This document shows positions 25,413 to 33,579 of a stretch of 64,000 nucleotides of DNA, in pieces. The stretch covers positions 62,001 to 126,000 of the forward strand of contig JAYZJV010000021.1 of assembly GCA_036164085.1 (NCBI GenBank), written 5' to 3'. Source of the DNA: TMED-70 sp036164085. Its GTDB lineage: Bacteria; Chloroflexota; Dehalococcoidia; Lucifugimonadales; Lucifugimonadaceae. The notes beneath the pieces are model-generated. The model did no database searches and had not been told where the DNA came from. It was given only the letters and a program-made list of their open reading frames with translations. The translations under genes were made by a program, and so were the position numbers. Position 1 is the stretch's first letter; each line of letters starts with the position of its first letter.

Positions 25413-26365
25413 GAATTTTTCCTAATTTCAATTTCATCTGTTGAGCCTATATAAAATCCTATTCTTTGATGTAAATCTGTAGGCTTTATTTTTAAAATTT
25501 TTGTTTCTCCATCATTGGCATCACCATTTGTATTTTGAGCTATAAAAGCTAATGGATTACATTCATAAATCAATCTTAATCTTCCTTCGCCAGTTTTTGG
25601 GTTAGAAGGGTAAGAAAAAATCCCTCCCTTTATAAGATTTCGGTGAAAGTCTGCTACTAAAGATCCGACATACCTTGCAGTATATTTACCAACATTTCCT
25701 GATTTAAGGTTGGTAATCCAATTTTTATCTTTTTCAGTAAAAATGTTCCAATTAGATTCGTTTACTGAATAAACCTTTGATGATCCGTGAGAAATTTTTG
25801 AATGAGTTTTTAGTGCATTCCCATTTTTATCAAAAGAAAATAGCGAAGTATCTTTTGGGGTTGAAATACACATTACTGTAGAAGACCCATAAACCGTGTA
25901 ACCTGCAACAATAGCATTTTCTCCTTTTTGTAATAAATTTTCTACATCATCTTGGTTATTATTTATTTTTCTGTAAATAGCAAATATTGTACCGATAGTT
26001 ACTGATACATCAATGTTTGACGATCCATCAAGAGGATCAAAAACGACTACATATTCTGCTTCTGGATTATTTGGCTCTGGAACTATTGAGGATTCTATTT
26101 CTTCTGAACCCATTAAAAATACTTGCCTTGATTTGGAGAGTTTTTCAATTATGAGACTGTTTGCAAACTCATCTAATTTTTCCACTTGTTCCCCTTGGAC
26201 ATTAATTTCTCCTGTTTTTCCCAAAAGATTATTTATTCCAGACGAACTAATAGTCCTAGATATTTCAAAACAAGTATCAGATATACTTTGAATCAAAATT
26301 CTTAAATTATTATTAAACTGTTGATTTTCAAGATACCAATCTAGGTCTTCAGTTTTTTTTGTCAT
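25409..26365 (-). CDS. fbp: Fructose-1,6-bisphosphatase, class I
   Basis: Hydrolyses fructose 1,6-bisphosphate in gluconeogenesis or the Calvin-type pentose pathway. The 318 residues are slightly short of the usual 330. MGSEEIESS (near 95) and VVFDPLDGSSNIDVSVTIGT (near 123-142) contain the metal-binding Asp/Glu and the active-site loop, and KYTARYVGSLVADFHRNLIK near 226-245 the substrate-binding Tyr/Arg region. GGIFSYPSNPKTGEGRLRLI with the catalytic-site residues follows. A class I aldolase is encoded 750 bases away on the other strand, so a small gluconeogenic neighbourhood is present. Confidence 0.95.
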   Translation of the reverse strand: MTKKTEDLDWYLENQQFNNNLRILIQSISDTCFEISRTISSSGINNLLGKTGEINVQGEQVEKLDEFANSLIIEKLSKSRQVFLMGSEEIESSIVPEPNNPEAEYVVVFDPLDGSSNIDVSVTIGTIFAIYRKINNNQDDVENLLQKGENAIVAGYTVYGSSTVMCISTPKDTSLFSFDKNGNALKTHSKISHGSSKVYSVNESNWNIFTEKDKNWITNLKSGNVGKYTARYVGSLVADFHRNLIKGGIFSYPSNPKTGEGRLRLIYECNPLAFIAQNTNGDANDGETKILKIKPTDLHQRIGFYIGSTDEIEIRKNS

Positions 26366-26598
26366 TATTTTTAGTAGGGTTTATTATTATCAACATATTA
26401 CTTAGGATACATTTTTTCAATCTTCAACTACTCTATTCTCCAAAGTTTTAACTATTTATAAAAGATTAATTATCAATATATTATGCATTTAATTTACAAA
26501 TTCTTTTTTTTTAAATTAATTTGGCATAATTTAACGTAGACGTGATTTCTGAAAAAATGTTCTAATAGTTAAGTATTAAAGAAAAGGATATAAAATAA

Positions 26599-26841
26599 AT
26601 GGATATATATGTAGGTAATCTGCCATGGAGTATTGACGACGATGGACTGAAGGATTTATTCGCTGAACACGGTGAAGTAATAAGTGCCAAAGTCATCAGA
26701 GACCGAGAAACAAATCGATCTAGAGGATTTGGCTTCGTTGAAATGAACGATGATTCTTCTGAAGGTGCTATTTCGGCATTGGATGGACACGAAGTTGAAG
26801 GTAGAGCTTTGAAGGTCAACAAATCTAAGGGTAAATCTTAG
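26599..26841 (+). CDS. RRM-domain RNA-binding protein
   Basis: An 80-residue protein consisting of a single RNA recognition motif. RNP2 is IYVGNL (3-8) and RNP1 is RGFGFVEM (42-49), both with the aromatic residues that stack on RNA bases, and the beta4 strand region GHEVEGRALKVNKSKGK closes the fold. Short bacterial RRM proteins (Rbp type in cyanobacteria and Chloroflexota) are often cold-induced and act on mRNA. It is a monocistronic gene in a 750-base interval between fbp and the aldolase gene. AAAGGA precedes the ATG, and a perfect hairpin follows 14 bases after the stop. Confidence 0.93.
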   Translation: MDIYVGNLPWSIDDDGLKDLFAEHGEVISAKVIRDRETNRSRGFGFVEMNDDSSEGAISALDGHEVEGRALKVNKSKGKS

Positions 26842-26855
26842 TTTTTGTAATTATA

Positions 26856-26888
26856 TAAATATCTCTAATGCAACATTAGAGATATTTA
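26856..26888 (+). terminator. Perfect 15-bp hairpin after the RRM gene
   Basis: TAAATATCTCTAATG, loop CAA, CATTAGAGATATTTA: 15 uninterrupted base pairs starting 14 bases after the stop codon. It is positioned as a 3' transcript end. The stem is A/T-rich and is not followed by a U-run, so it may act as an RNA 3'-end stabiliser rather than a classical intrinsic terminator. A similar structure would form on the opposite strand. Confidence 0.6.
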
Positions 26889-27115
26889 TCAAGATAATCT
26901 AATTGAAATTCAGATTTTTTTAGATCCGTAAAATAAATTTTAAAAATTATTTTCTTCTATTTTTTATACCCGATGTATATAAATATGTATAAGAAATTGT
27001 CTTTTTGAACTGATATTACCAGTTTCAATTTATTCCAACATACTATAAATTTTATTGTAATTACATATAGTTTTTTAATTATTGTTTTATTTCATAAATT
27101 TGTAGAGAGAGATTA

Positions 27116-28120
27116 ATGGATACAAAAGAATTGGGTAGAGTAGCAAATCATATGGTGATGCCCACTAAAGGAATTTTAGCTGCTGACGAAAGTACCGGAA
27201 CCATTAAAAAAAGATTTGATTCAATAAATGTAGAATCAACAGAAGAAAATAGAAGAGATTGGAGACAGCTTTTATTTCAAACTAAATCAATTTCAGATTA
27301 CGTCAGTGGAGTTATACTCTTTGATGAAACTTTAAGACAAAGTACTTCTGATGGAGAAAAAATAGTTGATTTGTTAAATAAAAAAAATATTCTCCCTGGT
27401 ATTAAGGTAGATAAATCTACTCATCCACTTCCTTTAAGTGACGGAGAAGTTATCACAGAAGGACTTGATGGATTAAGAGAAAGACTGGAAGAGTATTTAA
27501 GTATAGGAGCAAAATTTACAAAATGGAGAGCTGTAATCAATATAAGTGATACTTTGCCTTCTAATTATGCCATAAATGTCAATTCATACCATTTAGCTTT
27601 GTACTCTGCTTTAAGTCAGGAAATAGGATTGGTGCCAATAGTTGAGCCAGAGGTATTAATGGATGGAAATCATTCTATAGAAAAATGTGCTGAAGTTACT
27701 ACAAAAACATTAAAAAAAGTCTTCAGTGATTTGAGTGACAGTAATGTATACCTTCCGGGGATTGTATTAAAGCCAAATATGGTACTTTCTGGTAAGGAGG
27801 CTACAAATAGGGCAGATGCAAAACAAGTAGCAAAATATACAGTTGATATTTTAGAAGAAACAGTCCCAAAAGATGTACCAGGAATAGCATTTTTATCAGG
27901 AGGTCAAGATGATCAAGAATCTATCGATAATCTAAATGAAATAAATGTTTTTGCAAAAAAGAATAAATCTCCTTGGGAGCTTACTTATTCTTACGGAAGA
28001 GGACTTCAAGCAGCTCCTTTGAAAATATGGGGCGGAAATAAAGAAAATGTTGTAAAAGCTCAAAACGAGTTTGAGAAGAGAGGAATTTCAGCATCTAAAG
28101 CAAGGCAAGGTGAATACTAA
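27116..28120 (+). CDS. Fructose-bisphosphate aldolase, class I
   Basis: Cleaves or forms fructose 1,6-bisphosphate through a lysine Schiff base, without metal. The 334 residues resemble the animal/plant-type class I enzyme (about 360). GILAADESTGTIKKRFDSIN (19-38) is the N-terminal signature, GIKVDKSTHPLPLSDG (near 99-114) the phosphate-site strand, KWRAVINI (near 139-146) holds catalytic Lys/Arg, VPIVEPEVLMDG (near 179-190) the acid Glu, and GIVLKPNMVLSGKEA (near 217-231) the Schiff-base Lys. The C-terminal Tyr that controls protonation in muscle aldolase also appears, since the protein ends GEY. A peptidase-like M20 gene follows directly. Confidence 0.94.
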   Translation: MDTKELGRVANHMVMPTKGILAADESTGTIKKRFDSINVESTEENRRDWRQLLFQTKSISDYVSGVILFDETLRQSTSDGEKIVDLLNKKNILPGIKVDKSTHPLPLSDGEVITEGLDGLRERLEEYLSIGAKFTKWRAVINISDTLPSNYAINVNSYHLALYSALSQEIGLVPIVEPEVLMDGNHSIEKCAEVTTKTLKKVFSDLSDSNVYLPGIVLKPNMVLSGKEATNRADAKQVAKYTVDILEETVPKDVPGIAFLSGGQDDQESIDNLNEINVFAKKNKSPWELTYSYGRGLQAAPLKIWGGNKENVVKAQNEFEKRGISASKARQGEY

Positions 28121-29284
28121 ATGGATTTTAAGAAATTATTAAGCGACTCAGATTCAAATCTAATTTCCCATAGAAGAAATCTTCATGCAATGCCTGAACT
28201 AGGCTTCGAGGAAAAAAAGACATCAAAATATATACAAGATGAACTTACAAAATTAGGGATCCCAATAAAGACCAATTATGGTAAAACAGGGGTTGTTGGA
28301 GTAATAAAAGGCGGATTGGGAGAAGGAAGATCTATAATGATCAGAGCAGATATAGATGGTCTGCCTCTAACTGAGGAAACTGAACTAGATTTTGCTTCTA
28401 AAAATGGTGCTATGCATGCTTGTGGTCATGACGGGCACATATCAATTCTTTTAGAAACAGCACGAATACTTCAATCACTAAAAAATTCAATTAAGGGTGA
28501 AATTATATTATGCTTTCAACCTGCTGAAGAAATTGTTCAAGGAGCATTAGCAATGATTGATGATGGTTTATTTGAAGATTATCATCCTGAAAGAGTGCTC
28601 GGATTGCATATATGGAATCAATTGCCATCAGGATTTGTAGGAGTAAATGATTCTTCAGTTTTTGCATCTGCTGATGCATTTTCATTAGAAATAAAAGGAA
28701 GGGGAGGGCATGGAGCTCTTCCTCATTTAAATGTTGACCCAATAGTAGCTGCATCCCATATAATATCGAATGCACAAACAATAGTAAGTAGAGAAATTTC
28801 ACCACAAGATCCTGGCGTCTTAACATTTGGAAAAATTGAATCTGGATTTGCACCAAATATTATTCCTGACTCAGTAAGTATTGAAGGGACCATAAGAGCT
28901 TATTCTCAAGATGTGAGAGAAAAAATTTACTCATCATTAGAAAGAATAAGTAAGCTTAGTGCAGAATCTATGAGATCAACTGCAAGTACAGAGATTATGT
29001 ATGGTGCTGGTCCTGTAGTGAATGAGCAAGAAGTAGCCTCATGGGTTAGAGACAAAGCTAGAGAGGTATTGGATGATTCCCTGGTTGGGCCTACTGAACC
29101 AGTCAGTGTAGGAGATGATATGGCAGAATTCTTACAGAGAATTCCTGGTGTTTATTTTCTTTTAGGTGCAAGTGTAGGAAACAAATATCCTCATCATAAC
29201 ACTAGATTTGATTTCGATGAAAAAGCCATGATAAATGGTGTTAAAGTCTTCTTGTCCTGCACCTTAGATTTCCTAAATAATTAG
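28121..29284 (+). CDS. M20 family amidohydrolase (N-acyl-amino-acid hydrolase)
   Basis: A 387-residue zinc metallohydrolase of the IAA-amino-acid / N-acetyl-diaminopimelate / hippurate hydrolase branch. It has RRNLHAMPELGFEEKKTSKY (18-37), IRADIDGLPLTEET (about 74-87), MHACGHDGHISILLETARIL with metal-ligand Cys/His (near 97-116) and FQPAEEIVQGALAMIDDGLF with the catalytic Glu pair (near 131-150). GRGGHGALPHLNVDPI is the dimerisation domain, and the last His ligand is in YPHHNTRFDFDE. Its ATG abuts the aldolase stop, and the stop overlaps the convergent SDR. It releases an amino acid from an N-acyl conjugate; the conjugate is unknown. Confidence 0.9.
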   Translation: MDFKKLLSDSDSNLISHRRNLHAMPELGFEEKKTSKYIQDELTKLGIPIKTNYGKTGVVGVIKGGLGEGRSIMIRADIDGLPLTEETELDFASKNGAMHACGHDGHISILLETARILQSLKNSIKGEIILCFQPAEEIVQGALAMIDDGLFEDYHPERVLGLHIWNQLPSGFVGVNDSSVFASADAFSLEIKGRGGHGALPHLNVDPIVAASHIISNAQTIVSREISPQDPGVLTFGKIESGFAPNIIPDSVSIEGTIRAYSQDVREKIYSSLERISKLSAESMRSTASTEIMYGAGPVVNEQEVASWVRDKAREVLDDSLVGPTEPVSVGDDMAEFLQRIPGVYFLLGASVGNKYPHHNTRFDFDEKAMINGVKVFLSCTLDFLNN

Positions 29285-30072
29285 ACTACAGGAGATGATC
29301 CTCCATCTACATTAACAGCAGTTCCTGTTACATAACTAGCCTTAGATGAAGAAAGAAAGCAAATAACATTTCCAACTTCTATTGCTTCGCCAACTCTTCC
29401 CATTGGAACATTTTTTCCCATTATCTCCCAATGATCTTCTAAAGTATAATCTGGCTTTTCTTTTTGTATGTTTTCTACTCTAGTTCTATGTTGCCCTGAT
29501 TTTAGCAATCCAACGCATACAGTATTTACTCTTATATTTTGAGATGCATATTCTTTAGACCACGCTTTTGTCAAAGAAATTCCGGCAGCTCGAGATAAAG
29601 AAGTTGGTTGGCTTCCACCGGCTGTAGCTTTACCTCCAGGAGTTGTAATATTTACTATACTTCCTGACCCAGTAGATTTCATGTCTTGAATAACTGCTCT
29701 AGCACAATAAATTGCTCCATAAACCTTTAGATTTAGATCCTCTGTTAATTGTTCATTGGTCATCTCTTCTAATGGAGATGCTGAAGAAGTACCAGCATTG
29801 TTGACAAGTATATCTATTTTCCCAAATTCGTCTCGCACTTTGTTTATTGAACTAATAACCGAAGATTCTTCTCTTACATCTGTAGAAATTGCTAATACTT
29901 TTCCTTTAGCTTCTTTTTTTATTTCTTTAGCTGCGTTATCTAGCTTTTCTTGCGTTCTAGCAAGTATTGCAACATTTGCGCCTTCTTTAGAAAGAGAGAT
30001 TGCAGCTGATAATCCAATACCATCACTACCGCCTGTAATTATTGCATTTTTGCCATTTAATCCAAGGTCCAT
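29281..30072 (-). CDS. Short-chain dehydrogenase/reductase (SDR)
   Basis: A 263-residue classical SDR. The cofactor motif is TGGSDGIGLSAAISL (about 13-27); NNAGTSSASPLEEM, GSIVNITTPGGKATAGG with Ser replaced by Thr at the usual catalytic position, and SLSRAAGISL follow. In the active-site segment the canonical YxxxK reads as SLSRAAG, with Tyr and Lys not in the usual place, so catalysis may be altered. The end motif VTGTAVNVDGGSSPVV is intact. It is divergent from the aminotransferase gene. Its missing Tyr/Lys pair is the notable feature and reduces confidence in a standard dehydrogenase role. Confidence 0.85.
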   Translation of the reverse strand: MDLGLNGKNAIITGGSDGIGLSAAISLSKEGANVAILARTQEKLDNAAKEIKKEAKGKVLAISTDVREESSVISSINKVRDEFGKIDILVNNAGTSSASPLEEMTNEQLTEDLNLKVYGAIYCARAVIQDMKSTGSGSIVNITTPGGKATAGGSQPTSLSRAAGISLTKAWSKEYASQNIRVNTVCVGLLKSGQHRTRVENIQKEKPDYTLEDHWEIMGKNVPMGRVGEAIEVGNVICFLSSSKASYVTGTAVNVDGGSSPVV

Positions 30073-30134
30073 ACTTTTGTCCTTTCAGTTATAATGAGTA
30101 AATTCTTAAGAATATATATCAATAGGAATTATCT

Positions 30135-31235
30135 TTGAAGCCTTTAAATGTAAATAAAAGAATTATTCTAGGACCGGGTCCATCATCTGCTAATCCAGAT
30201 GTACTAAATTCTATGTCTAATCCAATACTTGGATACTTAGATCCTGACTTTTTTAAAATTCTGGATGATGTTAGAGGAGCCCTTAAAACTTTATACAGAA
30301 CAAATGATCATGCATTCGCATTAAGTGGATCAGGTTCCTCAGGTATGGAAGCTGGTCTAACTTGTTTAGCTGAAAGAGGAGACAAGGTAATAATTTGTAG
30401 CTATGGATATTTTTGTGAAAGACAAATCTTAATGGCTGAAAGGCTTGAATTAAATATTATTCCTATAAGAACCGAGTGGGGCAAACAAATGGATCCCTCT
30501 TTATTAGAAGATGCTCTAAAAGAAAATCCAGATACAAAACTTGTTGTAGCTACTCATGCTGAAACAAGTACAGGAGTTTTGCAAAATATTGAAGAACTTG
30601 GAAAAATAGTTTCTGAATCTAATGCTTTGTTTATGGTTGACTGCGTTACTTCTATAGCAGGAACAGAAATTCTCTTTGATGATTGGAATATAGATTTTAG
30701 TTATTCAGGTTCACAAAAATGTTTAGCTTCTCCTCCAGGATTATCTCCATGCGCTATGTCAGATAAAGCTTATAAATATATAAAGAACAGAAAAACAAAA
30801 CCTTCTTCTTGGTATTTAGATTTATCAATGGTTAATGATTATTGGGACAAAGAACATATTCCTCAATATACTGTTGCTATAAGTTCAATCTATGCACTCT
30901 ATGAATCACTAAGACTTCTTGAAGAAGAAGGGATTGAAAACAGATGGAATAGACATAAAGTAAATGCTGAAAAACTTCGAAAAGGATTAACAGAAATTGA
31001 GCTTAATCTTCCGATCTCTCCTGAAGATAGATTAGATCAATTAACTGTAGTTACAAAACCAGATCACATAGATGATGTTAAGTTCAGGGATAAGTTGATT
31101 TATGATTACAATATTGAAATTGGTAGAGGGCTTGGTGACTTTGCTGGTAAGGTATTCAGAATTGGACTCATGGGAGAATCTTGTAAATCAGAATATGTTG
31201 ATCAAATTTTGGAAATATTCCAAAAAGAGATTTAG
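30135..31235 (+). CDS. Class V aminotransferase (alanine/serine-glyoxylate aminotransferase-like)
   Basis: A 366-residue PLP enzyme of the AGT family, transferring an amino group from alanine or serine to glyoxylate to give glycine. Its start ILGPGPSSANPDVLNSM (11-27) matches the family. FALSGSGSSGMEAGLTCL (near 61-78) binds the PLP phosphate, VVATHAETSTGVLQNIEEL (near 139-157) is next, VDCVTSIAGTEI near 170 carries the PLP Asp, and SYSGSQKCLASPPGLSPCAM has the Schiff-base Lys. The start is TTG at 30135 with AGGA upstream. The adjacent convergent gene is a glycolate-oxidase-like flavoprotein, which would supply the glyoxylate. Confidence 0.92.
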   Translation: MKPLNVNKRIILGPGPSSANPDVLNSMSNPILGYLDPDFFKILDDVRGALKTLYRTNDHAFALSGSGSSGMEAGLTCLAERGDKVIICSYGYFCERQILMAERLELNIIPIRTEWGKQMDPSLLEDALKENPDTKLVVATHAETSTGVLQNIEELGKIVSESNALFMVDCVTSIAGTEILFDDWNIDFSYSGSQKCLASPPGLSPCAMSDKAYKYIKNRKTKPSSWYLDLSMVNDYWDKEHIPQYTVAISSIYALYESLRLLEEEGIENRWNRHKVNAEKLRKGLTEIELNLPISPEDRLDQLTVVTKPDHIDDVKFRDKLIYDYNIEIGRGLGDFAGKVFRIGLMGESCKSEYVDQILEIFQKEI

Positions 31236-31237
31236 TT

Positions 31238-32383
31238 TTATCTAAACCTTAAGTTTTTTCGACTTAGTTCATTGATATTAGTACAACCCATTAGTTTCAT
31301 ATCTCTTTGAAGTGCAGTTTTATATAAGCCTAAAGCCTTCTCAACTCCAGCTTGACCTGCAGCAGCCAATGCATAAAGATACAATCTCCCTCCAGCAACG
31401 GCTTTAGCACCAATTGAAAGAGCTTTTAGCATATGAGTGGATCTCTGTATCCCACCTTCACATATGACATCTATTTTATCTCCAACCGCGTCAACGATAT
31501 CTGTTAGAACATCAAAATTAGCTACTTGACCGTCTAATTGTCTTCCTCCATGGTTGGAAACGATAATACCTGTACAACCTATATCAACAGCTCTTTTAGC
31601 ATCTTCAACGCTTACAACACCTTTAAGGGCAAAATCTTTGCCCCAATCAGATGCAAGTTTTTCAGCATCATCCCAGCTCATTGATTGATCAAGCATTGTA
31701 GAAAAATAATTTCCTATTGATGTGGATACATTAGAAAGTTCTCCGACACTGTCTTTCAAAAGAGGTAATTCAAATTTTTCTCTGAGGACATAATTTAATC
31801 CCCACATTGGCTTTGAAACAAAGCTATATAAACTACCTAAAGTAAGTTTAGGAGGAGAAGTGAAACCTGTTCTTATATCTCTTTCTCTATTTCCTGCCGT
31901 AATAGTATCTACAGTTAAAGCAATGACATCAAATGATGATGCCTTAACTCTATCTAAAACTGCATCGTTTATACCATGGTCTTTATGATAATAAAACTGG
32001 AACATTTTAGGGGTATCGAACTTACTCAATTCTTCAATTGGTACTGTTCCTATTGTAGATAGTCCAAACATAGTTCCATACTTTTCAGCAGCCTTTGCGA
32101 CAGCTCTTTCTCCTTGGTGATGATATAATCTTTGTAGTGCTGTAGGAGAACAATAAAACGGGAGATCGAGTTTCTTTCCAAATATTGTAGTAGAAAGATC
32201 TATATCTGCTACGCCTCTTAATACATTAGGTATTAGATCAACATCTTCATAAGCACTAGTATTTCTTCTATATGTTACTTCATCTTCTGCTGCACCATCT
32301 ATGTAATGATAAATAGGGGAAGGAAGCTTCTTTTTTGCAAGTGTTCTAAAGTCTTGAAAATTGTGACAGTCTTTTAATCTCAT
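31238..32383 (-). CDS. FMN-dependent alpha-hydroxy-acid oxidase/dehydrogenase (glycolate oxidase / LldD-like)
   Basis: Oxidises an L-alpha-hydroxy acid such as glycolate or lactate. The 381-residue TIM barrel starts with DFRTLAKKKLPSPIYHYIDG (11-30) and DEVTYRRNTSAYED (34-47). FMN-binding PFYCSPTALQRLYHHQGE comes at about 75-92 and the FQFYYHKDHG substrate Tyr region near 128. The catalytic His and Arg are in IIVSNHGGRQLDGQ (near 275-288), and GGIQRSTHMLKALSIGAKAV follows. It is convergent with the class V aminotransferase. Oxidation of glycolate plus transamination of glyoxylate is the likely shared pathway; malate synthase is upstream in the same region. Confidence 0.92.
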   Translation of the reverse strand: MRLKDCHNFQDFRTLAKKKLPSPIYHYIDGAAEDEVTYRRNTSAYEDVDLIPNVLRGVADIDLSTTIFGKKLDLPFYCSPTALQRLYHHQGERAVAKAAEKYGTMFGLSTIGTVPIEELSKFDTPKMFQFYYHKDHGINDAVLDRVKASSFDVIALTVDTITAGNRERDIRTGFTSPPKLTLGSLYSFVSKPMWGLNYVLREKFELPLLKDSVGELSNVSTSIGNYFSTMLDQSMSWDDAEKLASDWGKDFALKGVVSVEDAKRAVDIGCTGIIVSNHGGRQLDGQVANFDVLTDIVDAVGDKIDVICEGGIQRSTHMLKALSIGAKAVAGGRLYLYALAAAGQAGVEKALGLYKTALQRDMKLMGCTNINELSRKNLRFR

Positions 32384-32490
32384 ATTTTTTTAATTTATAA
32401 TTTAAAATATTACAGTAAATTTGAGTTGCAAAGTCCTTTTTTTCTTTGATTATTTTTTGTTATAAGAGATAATTCTATAAGGGATTCAAA

Positions 32491-33579
32491 ATGCAAAGCT
32501 ACTCTTTAAAATGTTATAAGTGTAATATCGTACAGAAAGATAATTCTATCTCAAGAATTTATTGTGAAAATGGATGTAGTGAGCTTTTAGTATGTGAGGA
32601 TATATCTAATCTAAAACAAGATCCTCTTATTTCTCTTAAAAATGATAAAGAATCATTTACTTTAGGGGAAGGGAACACTCCAATAATAACCTTGGAAAAA
32701 ATAGGCAGAAAACTAGGATTAAATAATCTTTTTGCAAAATTAGAATTTATGTCACCTACTGGATCTTTTAAAGATCGAGGAAGTTCTTTGGTAATAAATA
32801 TTGCACGAAAAGAAAAAGTTTCTGAATTTGTTGAAGATTCTTCGGGGAATGCAGGAGCTTCTTTATCTGCATATGCAGGAGCTAGCAATATAAAAGCACA
32901 TATTTTTGTCCCAGAAACAGCAGGGCAGGGAAAGCTTGACCAAATCTCTATATTTGGTGCTGAATTGCATATGATTGCTGGCCCTAGAGAAAATTCTACT
33001 ATAGAGGCAAAAAACTTTTCTAAAAAAAATAACATTCCCTATTTGTCCCATAATTTATCTGCTTACTTTTCTGAAGGGATGAAAAGTTTTGCGTATGAAA
33101 CCTATAGTGATTTAGGAGAAGTAGATCATATTGTTTTTCCTACGGGAAACGGTTCTCTATTATTAGGTACTTGGAGAGGTTTTTTAGATATTTCAGAAGA
33201 TAAAAAATGTCGTTTACCAAAACTTCATGTTGCTCAATCAAAAGCTATTGAACCAATTGTGGCTGAACATAATCAAACAAAATGGACTTTCGATCCTTCA
33301 AATACGACTGTAGCTTCAGGAATTTCTGTTTCAAACCCTCCTAGATTATACGAAATAGTTGAAGCTGTAAAAAATAGTAAAGGCACTTCCTCTTCTTCCT
33401 CTGACCAAGATGCATTAAAATGGCATGAAATTTTAGCAAAGGAAGAAGGAATTTTTTCTGAAAAAACATGTGCATTTTCATTTTCTACTCTTGAAAAACT
33501 TGTTAGAGAAGGCGTGATCGAAAAGAATGAAAAAGTTATAATTCCTATTACTGGTTCAGGGCTAAAGGAATCTAAGTAA
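32491..33579 (+). CDS. thrC: Threonine synthase
   Basis: Converts O-phospho-homoserine to threonine with PLP. The 362 residues begin with a four-cysteine finger (CYKCNIV, then YCENGC) common in this branch, then GEGNTPIITLEKIGRKLG (about 57-74) and the Schiff-base Lys in SPTGSFKDRGSSLVI near 89-103. EDSSGNAGASLSAYAG near 114-129 is the phosphate-binding segment, and IPITGSGLKESK ends the protein with the second PLP Ser/Gly loop. AAGGGA lies ahead of the ATG. The 3' end overlaps a convergent aminotransferase by 8 bases. Related PLP lyases are possible but the overall match is to ThrC. Confidence 0.9.
   Translation: MQSYSLKCYKCNIVQKDNSISRIYCENGCSELLVCEDISNLKQDPLISLKNDKESFTLGEGNTPIITLEKIGRKLGLNNLFAKLEFMSPTGSFKDRGSSLVINIARKEKVSEFVEDSSGNAGASLSAYAGASNIKAHIFVPETAGQGKLDQISIFGAELHMIAGPRENSTIEAKNFSKKNNIPYLSHNLSAYFSEGMKSFAYETYSDLGEVDHIVFPTGNGSLLLGTWRGFLDISEDKKCRLPKLHVAQSKAIEPIVAEHNQTKWTFDPSNTTVASGISVSNPPRLYEIVEAVKNSKGTSSSSSDQDALKWHEILAKEEGIFSEKTCAFSFSTLEKLVREGVIEKNEKVIIPITGSGLKESK

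Noticed and set aside
28503..28856. Long antisense reading frame opposite the M20 hydrolase
   Set aside because: Low-complexity Leu/Gln-rich translation with no family resemblance; it is a shadow of the real gene, as are other antisense frames in the window.
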